DNA from: Dyadobacter flavalbus
Lineage (GTDB): Bacteria; Bacteroidota; Bacteroidia; Cytophagales; Spirosomataceae
NCBI RefSeq assembly: GCF_006149045.1
Contig: NZ_VBSN01000038.1
Span: 434,001-498,000 of the forward strand
DNA length: 64,000 nt
Direction: 5' to 3'
The notes under the pieces were generated by a model. It was given only the letters and a program-made list of their open reading frames with translations. It made no database searches and was not told the DNA's origin. The translations under genes were made by a program, and so were the position numbers. Below, piece after piece: positions 36,301 to 43,456 of this stretch (positions are counted from its first letter, which is position 1; each line of letters opens with the position of its first letter).

Positions 36301-37423
36301 GGTATACAAATGCCGCCCCTTCATTGATTTCTCCTTTGTCATACATATGTGCCCCGACCACAATGTCACTGTATCCATCTTTGTTGATATCTCCTGCCGA
36401 TGAGGCATAAGCCCCGAAACGTGCCTCTTTCTGATCGGATTCCAGAATGGTTGGCGCTACTGCATTGATGCCCAAAGCACTTCCGTAATACACAAAGATC
36501 GCACCTTCATCAACCTGGCCATTATCATATTTGGAAGCGCAGGCCAGCACATCGCTGTACCCGTCCCCGTTGACATCCCCGGCGCTGGCCACCACACTGC
36601 CCAGCCAGGCTTCGGCCTGGTTTGATTCCACAGACGTACTGGCATTGGCCGGGCTGCCATTGGCTATGATCGGGTCAATGGTAACGGGGTAAGCAGCATT
36701 GTGCACATCCACGCTCAACCGGACCAGTCCATCCGCATAGCCCAGGGTTGCAGGCAAGGTTTTCCCATGGGCATCCCAGCATCGGATGTCTTTGTAAACC
36801 AGACTGGCCATACGCTGGCCTTTGTTGTTATCTTTATAAAATAATAAGGCATTGCTTTCAAGGTCATTGACTTTTAAACCTTTTGCCGACAACCTAACCT
36901 GCAGCGCCTTGGTAGCTTGCGGGGCAGCTTCAATGATGAAGTTCTGACGAACGCCGTCTTCATTGTTGATGAATTCCTCGGTAAAGCCTGCATGTCTGAT
37001 CAAAAGGGTGTCCTGATGACTTTCCAGAACTGCGTTGGCCTGGGCTGACAAAATCTTTTTACCATCCGCATAAATGCCTTCATTGACCAGCTGCAGTGAA
37101 AATTTATGACCTGCCGAATCAATGCGGTTTTCAAGGGTAAATACGCCCGGCTTGTAATATGCGCGCAGTCCATGCCGGCGGTTGGGGCTCTGCATGGCTG
37201 ACTTTTGTTCATCGAACGAAATGCTGTATTCCCGCCGGACCAGCTGCTGCTGAATATCCTGTAAGGGAGTGGTGCTGGCTGGTGCCTTCCGGTTCTTCTT
37301 CATAGTTATGACCTTGGTAACACTTTTGACCTGGGGCAATTGCTGCATCCAGATCAAGTATGCTACTGCAACCAGCAAAAAAGAGAAAACGGCATAGATG
37401 CCTGTCTTGTAGTGTTGTTTCAT
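33326..37423 (-). CDS. FG-GAP repeat (integrin-alpha-like) T9SS surface protein
   Basis: Protein of 1365 residues. One N-terminal hydrophobic segment (GIYAVFSFLLVAVAYLIW) acts as signal or anchor. About 230 residues of non-repeat sequence follow. Then come 14 FG-GAP/VCBS-type repeats of about 62 residues with the pattern LESNQAEA.FG.SVASAGDVNGDG.SD...GA..YD.GQ..EGAAFVYYGS. The DxNxDG loops are calcium sites, and such repeats form integrin-alpha-like propellers; 14 would give two seven-bladed ones. A linker and a type A sorting domain (AVSIYPNPVTDKLFIETV to KVLITK) close the protein. A surface adhesion or binding role is inferred. Confidence 0.9.
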   Translation of the reverse strand: MKQHYKTGIYAVFSFLLVAVAYLIWMQQLPQVKSVTKVITMKKNRKAPASTTPLQDIQQQLVRREYSISFDEQKSAMQSPNRRHGLRAYYKPGVFTLENRIDSAGHKFSLQLVNEGIYADGKKILSAQANAVLESHQDTLLIRHAGFTEEFINNEDGVRQNFIIEAAPQATKALQVRLSAKGLKVNDLESNALLFYKDNNKGQRMASLVYKDIRCWDAHGKTLPATLGYADGLVRLSVDVHNAAYPVTIDPIIANGSPANASTSVESNQAEAWLGSVVASAGDVNGDGYSDVLACASKYDNGQVDEGAIFVYYGSALGINAVAPTILESDQKEARFGAYASSAGDINKDGYSDIVVGAHMYDKGEINEGAAFVYLGSAQGISKTASQILESNQAEANMGSSVGLAGDVNGDGYSDILVGATMYDKGQVNEGAAFLYLGSATGLNTNPTLLEENQAAALFGYRVSGAGDINGDGYSDILVSGRQYDKGQTDEGAVFVYHGSALGINAVAAKVLESNQANAYLGHSLNTAGDVNGDGYSDIIVGASMYDNGQANEGAVFVHYGSVQGINTIAAITLEKNQAEAQFGNSVASAGDVNGDGYSDVIIGALFYDNGESNEGAGFVYHGSSVGLSAISVSTLEGNQAAAQLGNIVASAGDVNGDGYSDVIAGAPLYDKGQVNEGAAFVWMGKADGVSSLANVKIEKDKPEALFGLSVAKAGDVNGDGFGDIIVGAPGFDNGQNDEGAAFVYPGSASGIHVNAFTMLESNKADAYFGKSVSGAGDVNGDGYDDVIVGAPYYSGGQLYEGAASVYYGSASGINIIFFTQLESNHADALFGYSLANAGDVNGDGYGDIVIGAQNYDNDKFHEGAIYVYHGSQAGILPQSFLLIESDKETAYLGASVSGAGDVNADGFADIIAGMPLYSKDHITADGAATLYYGSQNGISKQNNITIEGNDEESEFGTSVAGAGDVNGDGFADVLIGAPDEIKPSKVLIYYGSTSGLNISMSSRLEIDRNVYGNYARFGTDVSSAGDINGDGYSDIMVGATQLTKTPYQGAAFLYFGSASGILSGAIANEILPSDKKQVSTHSTAISASGAGDLNGDGLGDIILGSYQYKYGTSELTGGTALVYYGSRTGGIQNNLRLYNSNLTTIINQSQKAKNDFGAGLYAKSFLGSGKGKLVWETKPKGQAFSKGSNNVITNSTAYSGAQNTYTSLGLKGTELKNVVAKQGTFTKVRTRVKYDPALALTGQIYGPWRYVPGYLTGSSTAPARENVISNMSETIKAKTKSESEKYVNAVSIYPNPVTDKLFIETVDVNEIKSIQLLSITGKSVYRSTISVKQVDVNGLAAGSYMLVITYKDGLKNSKKVLITK
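34030..36640 (-). repeat. Fourteen tandem FG-GAP coding repeats
   Basis: The repeats are about 186 bases each. The segment encoding AGDVNGDGYSD is nearly identical at DNA level in many units. The first seven units are the most uniform; units 11-14 have diverged and vary in length. Confidence 0.85.
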
Positions 37424-37839
37424 GTGTTTGATTTTTTACAACTAAGAAAAGAAGGTGGTAATTCAGCAGAAGAACCTGCCTGACAAATATTGAAAAACAG
37501 CTACATTGTTAAACCCAATAACAATCAACAGGCAGGGAACAATGAGCATCCGGTAAAATCCGGCTTATCGCAGTGTTCAAACACTGGGATAAGCGGTAGA
37601 TTAAGTGAATAATAAATGTTTGGGAAGAGAAAGACAGGAACTTTTTGTAGGATGAGACATTGTATCACCGGCAAATTTTCAAACCGAGCAGGACTTAGGC
37701 TGTCAAAATGTTTTCCCATCCGGCTGCTTTGCACTTCAGAATGGATTCTTTTATAACTAAAACTTAAATGAGCTTTGCAGGTAAAATATTTGAGCCGTAG
37801 AAGAAAGTTTCAGAGGGCTGGAATGTTGAATTTTGTACC
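37424..37839. other. Divergent intergenic region with 32-base palindrome
   Basis: No gene is visible here. A near-perfect palindrome at 37563-37594 has arms starting GCTTATC and ending GATAAGC, with AGTGTT/AACACT inside: 15-base arms with one mismatch. It lies 140 bases from the FG-GAP start and 246 bases from the aldo/keto reductase start. It could be an operator or a leader hairpin. Confidence 0.5.
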
Positions 37840-38811
37840 ATGAAAAATATCGCAAAAATTCAATTGGGCCAGAATGGACCGTTCGTTTCCCGACTTGGTC
37901 TGGGCTGTATGCGCATGTCCTCTATATGGGGCGGCCCCACACCGGATGAAAAAGAAAGTATGGCAACGATCCGGGAAGCTTTGGATAACGGAATCAACTT
38001 CCTGAACACCGGAGATTTTTACGGTGCCGGTCACAATGAAATGCTGATAGGAAAAGCCATCAAGGGAAGGCGAGACGATGCTTTCATCAGCGTGAAATTC
38101 GGTGCCATTTTTCACAAGGGCAAGCCGCTGGGAATGGATCTGCGGCCCATTGCCATCAAGAATTTCATTAATTATTCTCTGACCCGTTTGAGTATTGAAA
38201 CCATTGACCTTTACCAGCCCAGCCGAATGGATCACAGCGTGCCGGCGGAAGACATCATCGGAACGGTTGCCGATCTGATCAGGGAAGGTAAAGTGCGCTA
38301 CATCGGTGTATCGGAAATTACGGCTGACCAGCTTCGGAAAGCCAACAGCATTCACCCCATCAGCGCGCTGGAAATCGGCTATTCCCTTGCCGACCGCCAG
38401 ATAGAAAGTGAACTGCTGCCGGCAGCCATGGAATCAGGCATTGCCATAGTTGCCTTCTCCAATACTGCAGAAGGACTGCTGACCGGTGATATGAAAGCAC
38501 CGCTTACGGGAAACGATTACCGCAACCATTTTACCCGTTTTCAAGGTGAAAACCTGGTTAATAACCTCGAAAAAGTAGAAGTGATGAAGCAAATGGCCAG
38601 CAATAAAGGCTGTACGCCGGCACAGACTGCAATTGCCTGGGTAAAAGAACAAGGCGACCGCATCATGCCTCTGGTGAGCATGAGCCGCAGGTCGCGTTTG
38701 CCGGAAAATATTGCAGCGATGGACATTGTGTTTACCCCGCAGGAAATGAACATTTTGAACACTACTTTTGCAGAAGGCCATATCCTTGGCGGCACTTACT
38801 TACAACGTTAA
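37840..38811 (+). CDS. Aldo/keto reductase
   Basis: NADPH-dependent oxidoreductase fold of 323 residues. GLGCMRMSSIWG is near the start and the GDFYGAGHNEMLIGKA region follows, with catalytic-type Tyr and the SVKF Lys. VPAEDIIGTVADLIREGKVRYIGVSE and the C-terminal cofactor region are also typical. The usual tetrad Asp is Asn here (LNTGDFYG), and the catalytic His place reads LYQPSRMD, as in an atypical AKR subgroup, so activity may differ from classic members. The AraC gene begins at the base after its stop codon, so the two are co-transcribed. Confidence 0.9.
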   Translation: MKNIAKIQLGQNGPFVSRLGLGCMRMSSIWGGPTPDEKESMATIREALDNGINFLNTGDFYGAGHNEMLIGKAIKGRRDDAFISVKFGAIFHKGKPLGMDLRPIAIKNFINYSLTRLSIETIDLYQPSRMDHSVPAEDIIGTVADLIREGKVRYIGVSEITADQLRKANSIHPISALEIGYSLADRQIESELLPAAMESGIAIVAFSNTAEGLLTGDMKAPLTGNDYRNHFTRFQGENLVNNLEKVEVMKQMASNKGCTPAQTAIAWVKEQGDRIMPLVSMSRRSRLPENIAAMDIVFTPQEMNILNTTFAEGHILGGTYLQR

Positions 38812-39639
38812 ATGACCAGTCCAGCAGAAATTCTTCCGGGAGTGATTTTCTACTCGTACCTCTCTGCCCAGCGCAAAGAGAAAATATGCTTGTGGAACCA
38901 TCATACCTTGATATTACAGGTTTCGGGACAGTTTGTGATGGAAACCTCTGCACAAACCATTTCGATGGCCGGCGGAGAAATGCTGCTGATCGGCAGAAAC
39001 CAGCTGGGTACGCTCACCAAAACACCGTTGCCCGGCGGAAACTATGAAACCATCGTGATATCTCTTCAGGACGATTTGTTACGCAGAATTGCTCTGGAAG
39101 ATAAACTGGAAGCAGACGGAAAATACACGGGTTCGCCCAACATGCTGATTCCGTCCAATGAATTTCTGCAGGGCTATTTTCAATCGATTGTTCCATACGC
39201 CAGAAACTCAGGAGCTGCCATAACAGATGAAATGGGCATTTTGAAGGTAAGGGAAGGCATTAAATTACTGCTACTTGCCGTGCCCGGACTTCATAATTTC
39301 CTGATCGACTTTTCGGAACCCAGTAAGATTGATCTGGAAAAATTCATGCTCAGTAACTATCATTTTAATGTTCCTGTTGAAAAATTTGCGCAGCTTACCG
39401 GCCGCAGTCTGGCATCCTTCAAACGCGATTTTCTGAAAACCTTCGGTGCTTCGCCCCGCCAATGGCTTCAGAACAGGCGACTTGCCGAAGCAAAGCACCT
39501 GATCCAGACCAAACATCAAAAACACTCGGCTATTTACCTTGCGCTGGGGTTTGAAAGCCTTTCGCACTTTTCATACGCCTTTAAGAAAAAGTACGGCATG
39601 GCTCCTACTGCTCTGAATCCGGATCTTGCTCAAAAGTAA
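38812..39639 (+). CDS. AraC-family transcriptional regulator downstream of aldo/keto reductase
   Basis: Regulator of 275 residues. The N-terminal part looks like a cupin-type sensing domain (VSGQFVMETSAQTISMAGGEMLLIG). The C-terminal AraC domain (about 175-270) has VEKFAQLTGRSLASFKRDFLKTFGASPRQWLQ and HSAIYLALGFESLSHFSYAFKKKYG. Its ATG directly follows the reductase TAA (TAAATG), pointing to translational coupling. It probably controls this small operon. Confidence 0.92.
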   Translation: MTSPAEILPGVIFYSYLSAQRKEKICLWNHHTLILQVSGQFVMETSAQTISMAGGEMLLIGRNQLGTLTKTPLPGGNYETIVISLQDDLLRRIALEDKLEADGKYTGSPNMLIPSNEFLQGYFQSIVPYARNSGAAITDEMGILKVREGIKLLLLAVPGLHNFLIDFSEPSKIDLEKFMLSNYHFNVPVEKFAQLTGRSLASFKRDFLKTFGASPRQWLQNRRLAEAKHLIQTKHQKHSAIYLALGFESLSHFSYAFKKKYGMAPTALNPDLAQK

Positions 39640-39833
39640 TTTCCTGATATCTGAACAGATCTGCATCAGGATTCCGGTGCATTTGTTCCGGCGAAACCGT
39701 GAGTTGTTTTCCGTCTTATCCGTTTCAGATTCAAATCCGGGTTTGAAGCAATAAGAATAATTATAATTAAAATAATATGATTCCAACCTTGGTTGTTCAT
39801 AAAAGGTCCTGTTAAAAAAACGCTGAGAATTTT

Positions 39834-40226
39834 ATGAACAGGCTGTCCCGGTATTTATTTTTTCTTGGAATCGGTTTATTTGCATCCTGTGAAAACAGAA
39901 TGGATGAACACTCGAAAACTTTCTGCGCTCAGGCCAAATTTGTCCGGAGGTATCATTGTACTTCTTCTGAATCGGTGCAGGTGGTCGAATTGATGCTGCC
40001 TAATCCACTCGCGACGCCGATTGCCGGAAATGATTCCACCGTAACCAGGTATTTTGCCGCAATGCTGGACCTGCCGGATTCCGTTCTTGTCGCAGGAAAG
40101 ACTTTTTACATGCAGTTTCACCGGGACAAGGCAAGAGAGAAGAAAGCGAACGTGCTTTATTGTACAATGGAATTTGCGCCTGTCAATATACTTGTGTGCG
40201 AAAATGTCCTGCAGTCCTGCCCATAA
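39834..40226 (+). CDS. Small cysteine-rich putative lipoprotein
   Basis: A 130-residue protein I do not recognise. The signal peptide MNRLSRYLFFLGIGLFASC ends in a lipobox with Cys19. The mature part has five more cysteines (CAQ, YHC, LYC, VCE, SCP), spaced so that disulfides are possible in the periplasm or outside. Several residues suit a small beta-sandwich (VQVVELMLPNP, NVLYCTMEFAPVNILVCE). No neighbour suggests a role. Confidence 0.6.
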   Translation: MNRLSRYLFFLGIGLFASCENRMDEHSKTFCAQAKFVRRYHCTSSESVQVVELMLPNPLATPIAGNDSTVTRYFAAMLDLPDSVLVAGKTFYMQFHRDKAREKKANVLYCTMEFAPVNILVCENVLQSCP

Positions 40227-40402
40227 CGATAGCAGAGTACATCGATTTATCCGGTACGCTACAAGGTCATAAATGAATAAGGCCGTATAATCCCAGACAG
40301 CCGATGAGCAACGCGGCTCCTGCAAAAAAAGTTGATCCGCATACGCATGGTCCGATCTCCTTGTATGGTTCTGACCAAAATCCGGATGCATCCAATTCAA
40401 GT

Positions 40403-41461
40403 TTAATTGTACATGTTTTCCAGTCTGGAGTAATCAAGAATCTGAATTTGTCCGGCGGTAATTGCAATCAGATTCTCATCTTTGAAATCACTCAGCGTCC
40501 GGATCAATGATTCCTTGGCAACTCCTGCAATAGCCGCCAGATTGTCTCTCGACAAATCGATGCTGAAATTTTCTTCTTTCAGCGGGTTGTACTTTCTGTA
40601 ATATTCAATAAGCGTATCGGCTACCTTTTTTCTCAGGGAATTGTAGGCGATGGCCAGTAGTTTGTCTTCCTTTTCATTCACATTATTTGCCAGAAGGGTA
40701 ATAAAACGTTTCATGACAACCGGGTTGGACCCGATCATTTCCTCAAATTCTGCAACGGGTATAAGCGCCAGTTCCGAATCCTCCAGTGCCTCAGCCGTTT
40801 CACGATACGTTACATTTTCAAGCAAAGCCATGTATCCCAAAAAATCACCTTCCTTGTAAAGACCGGTAATGAGTTCCTTGCTTTCTTCATTTTTGCGGAA
40901 AGTTTTTATTTTACCCTTGTTGACATAAAAAAGCCGCGCGGGGTGGTTTCCTTCGGTGTAAATTTTCTGTTTCTTTTTGTAAAGGTTGATGCTTCTGTTT
41001 TCTTTCAGCTTTTCAAGATAGCTTTCCCCCGCGGAAATACTGATCAGATCATTGAAGCCGGTCAGGTTACCCTGAAATTCTTTTCTCAGCTGAGCTGTTT
41101 TTTTAAGCCTTCGGTCGATGGCATTCAGCAGTTCGGCGCCTTCAAAGGGTTTGGTAATGTAATCATCCGCCCCCAGATCCATGCCTTTTCTTACATCTGC
41201 GCGTTCCGATTTTGCGGTTAGAAATATAAAAGGGATATTCTGCAGGAATTTGTTTTTCTGAACGACATGAAGTACCCCGTAGCCGTCCAGTACAGGCATC
41301 ATGATGTCGCACAGGATCAGGTCGGGCCTGTGCTGAAGCGCGAGATTCAAGCCCTCTTTTCCGTTGTCTGCACTGAAAACCTGATAATTGGCCATTTCCA
41401 GGATCTCGGCCATGTTTTCCCTGATTTCCGTATTGTCTTCAATTAATAAAATCGTATTCAT
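40403..41461 (-). CDS. Response regulator with receiver, cyclic-nucleotide-binding and Crp-type HTH domains
   Basis: A 352-residue regulator combining two signalling modules. The receiver (1-120) has Glu8/Asp9, phospho-acceptor Asp52 (LILCDIMMPVLDG) and the Thr/Lys switch (FLTAKS, YITKPFEG). A cNMP-binding-like domain follows at about 150-265 (YTEGNHPARLFYVNKGKIKTFRK). A Crp/Fnr helix-turn-helix is at about 285-345 (LSRDNLAAIAGVAKESLIRTLSDFKDE). It lies 8 bases downstream of the PAS kinase gene, so the pair form a two-component system. The Fnr-like output and the nearby cbb3 operon suggest oxygen- or redox-responsive respiration genes as targets. Confidence 0.92.
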   Translation of the reverse strand: MNTILLIEDNTEIRENMAEILEMANYQVFSADNGKEGLNLALQHRPDLILCDIMMPVLDGYGVLHVVQKNKFLQNIPFIFLTAKSERADVRKGMDLGADDYITKPFEGAELLNAIDRRLKKTAQLRKEFQGNLTGFNDLISISAGESYLEKLKENRSINLYKKKQKIYTEGNHPARLFYVNKGKIKTFRKNEESKELITGLYKEGDFLGYMALLENVTYRETAEALEDSELALIPVAEFEEMIGSNPVVMKRFITLLANNVNEKEDKLLAIAYNSLRKKVADTLIEYYRKYNPLKEENFSIDLSRDNLAAIAGVAKESLIRTLSDFKDENLIAITAGQIQILDYSRLENMYN

Positions 41462-41469
41462 TCCATTGG

Positions 41470-43116
41470 TTATTCATGTGGCTGCAAAGGGAACACAACT
41501 TCAAAAGTAGTTCCTTTGCCGATTGTACTTTCGCACCGGACGCTTCCGTTCATCAGTTCGGCATAGTTGCGGATGATATGCAGGCCCAGTCCGGTTCCCT
41601 GAATATGGTTTACGTTACTTCCCCGGAAAAAGCGCTCGAACAGATGCGCCTGATCTTTCGCAGAAATTCCGATGCCCTGATCCTTAACGGAAATTTTCAA
41701 AACGTTTTCAAGATTGCTGCTTCTGATTTCTATGATGGAGCCTTCATTTGAAAACTTGATTGCGTTGGAAATCAGGTTTGTCACAATATGGTTCAGCAAT
41801 TTCGGGTCCAGCACCACTGCCTTTTTTCCCTGATGGGCATACGTTATTTCCTGCCCTTTTTTCAGGATGTCACTAAGCTGAGCAATCTGGCCCCGGATCG
41901 TTTCTTCCAGATCAAATTCACTGTTGCAAACCTGTATTTTCCCTTCTTCAATTTTACCGACCGATAAAAAATCATCCAGGATGCTGTTCAGCATTTTAAC
42001 AGCTGTCACAATGCGCTGCACGTGCTTTTCTTTTTTGGCACTGTCGTCATGCTGGCTGTATTGCGAAAGGATAAAAGCGGAGGTAAGTACCGTACTCAGC
42101 GGCGTCCTGAATTCATGCGATGCCATCGAGACAAACCTTGATTTAAGCTCGCTCAGTTCCCTCTCCCTTTTCAAAGCCATTCTCAAATCTGTTTCTGCTT
42201 TCTTGCGCTCCGAAATATCAATGGCAATGCCGAGATATCCGTTGATCTGTCCGGTAACGTCACGCATGACATTGAAGGTCAGTGAAACCGGAAATGAGGA
42301 ATGGTCCTTTCGTATAAAAGCAAGTTCACTTTCATTGGAAAGGCCCTGTATCGCCTTGGCTGCCAGAACGGTGAAGTCGGGCTTCACTTCTTTTTTCAGC
42401 AGATTGCTTTGTTCTTTCGCCCGTTTGGCTATTTCCTGCGGCTCGTAAAAAAGCAGCGGGGAAGCCCGGTCAATCACTTCATGCGCTTTATAGCCCAGCT
42501 GCTTTTCAGCAGTAGGATTAAACATTTTGATGATCCCGTTTTCGTCTGTCACAAAAATGATCGGCTCGGCATGGTGCCATATATTTTTCAGAAAACTGTT
42601 GGCCCGGCCGAGCTCCAGATCTTTCGCCTGCGTTTCTGCCACTACTTTTGCCAGGTCTTTTACCGTATTGCTCAGCGATTCAGTTCGCTGATGCACGATT
42701 GTTTCCAGTTCATCATTTAACCTGATCAGCGCATTTTCGGCTTCCTTTCTTTTGGATATGTCACTGATGAATGCGATTGTAAACTTGCCATTTTCATCTT
42801 CAATGTTCCCGAGACTGACCTCAACCGGAAACTCGCTGCCATCTTTTTTATTACCGAACAAATCAAGGCCCAAACCCATAGGCCTTTTTTTGGGATGTTC
42901 GTTGAAATGGGCTATGTGCTGATGATGCCGGTGATGAAAACGCGAAGGAATAAGCTTATCCACCGATTCTCCGATCAGTTCATGTTCCGGGTAGCCGAAC
43001 TGCTGTAACAGGAAGGGATTGGCAAGCACGATTTTCCCCTGTTCATTGGTAACAATAATACCCAGGGAAGCGCTTTCAAAAATGGTATTAAAGCTGATTC
43101 GGACATCATAATTCAT
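41470..43116 (-). CDS. PAS-domain hybrid-less sensor histidine kinase
   Basis: Kinase of about 548 residues without membrane segments. PAS 1 is at about 5-120 (ASLGIIVTNEQGKIVLANPFLLQQFGYPE) and a coiled linker at about 120-190. PAS 2 is at about 190-310 (PIIFVTDENGIIKMFNPTAEKQLGYKA). HisKA has His334 in FVSMASHEFRTPLSTV, and the HATPase domain has NLISNAIKFS, DQGIGI and GTGLGLHI. An ATG at 43140 is also possible, but the TAACTTTG -7 box at 43144-43151 would put the transcript start next to it, so 43116 is preferred. A cytosolic PAS sensor fits redox, gas or metabolite sensing. It pairs with the regulator downstream. Confidence 0.9.
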   Translation of the reverse strand: MNYDVRISFNTIFESASLGIIVTNEQGKIVLANPFLLQQFGYPEHELIGESVDKLIPSRFHHRHHQHIAHFNEHPKKRPMGLGLDLFGNKKDGSEFPVEVSLGNIEDENGKFTIAFISDISKRKEAENALIRLNDELETIVHQRTESLSNTVKDLAKVVAETQAKDLELGRANSFLKNIWHHAEPIIFVTDENGIIKMFNPTAEKQLGYKAHEVIDRASPLLFYEPQEIAKRAKEQSNLLKKEVKPDFTVLAAKAIQGLSNESELAFIRKDHSSFPVSLTFNVMRDVTGQINGYLGIAIDISERKKAETDLRMALKRERELSELKSRFVSMASHEFRTPLSTVLTSAFILSQYSQHDDSAKKEKHVQRIVTAVKMLNSILDDFLSVGKIEEGKIQVCNSEFDLEETIRGQIAQLSDILKKGQEITYAHQGKKAVVLDPKLLNHIVTNLISNAIKFSNEGSIIEIRSSNLENVLKISVKDQGIGISAKDQAHLFERFFRGSNVNHIQGTGLGLHIIRNYAELMNGSVRCESTIGKGTTFEVVFPLQPHE

Positions 43117-43456
43117 GGTGGCTTTTCCTGAAGATAACATAGTCAAAGTTAGGAATAATTCTGATTTCGCCTGTACCGCTGAGCACCTTAAACACCGCAA
43201 AAGCTCGTAACGGATTGATATTCCGTCAATTTCTCCTTACAGGAATGCTATTCATTTGCAGCGAAACAGATTTGTTTCTTCGTAAAAATGTAGACAAGCG
43301 TCGGATGCCCGCATTCGTAAGGACCCAGCGACTTGCACGCTTGCACCGGAATGACTTCAATCATCAGGTCTGCGAACCAATATCATCCGTCCTGCAAGAT
43401 TTGCCGCCTAGTTTTGATTCCAAAATCAGCACGTCCAACCTTTAACCAGCCGCTGC
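43117..43456. other. Divergent promoter region between kinase and 582-residue protein genes
   Basis: No gene is visible here. Besides the kinase -7 box it holds a perfect 6-4-6 inverted repeat GAAACA/TGTTTC (43263-43278). It also holds TTGAT-N5-GTCAA (43215-43229), which resembles an Fnr site with one extra spacer base. Confidence 0.4.
43144..43151 (-). promoter_or_regulatory. Bacteroidota -7 box for the PAS kinase gene
   Basis: On the minus strand TAACTTTG matches the TAnnTTTG consensus. It sits 27 bases before the chosen ATG at 43116, leaving a leader of about 20 bases. Confidence 0.5.

Noticed and set aside
40267..40467. 66-codon minus-strand ORF ending in a hydrophobic helix (STFFAGAALLIGCLGLYGLIHL-like end)
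   Set aside because: It overlaps the end of the response regulator gene in another frame and has no convincing start. A real small membrane protein here cannot be excluded.
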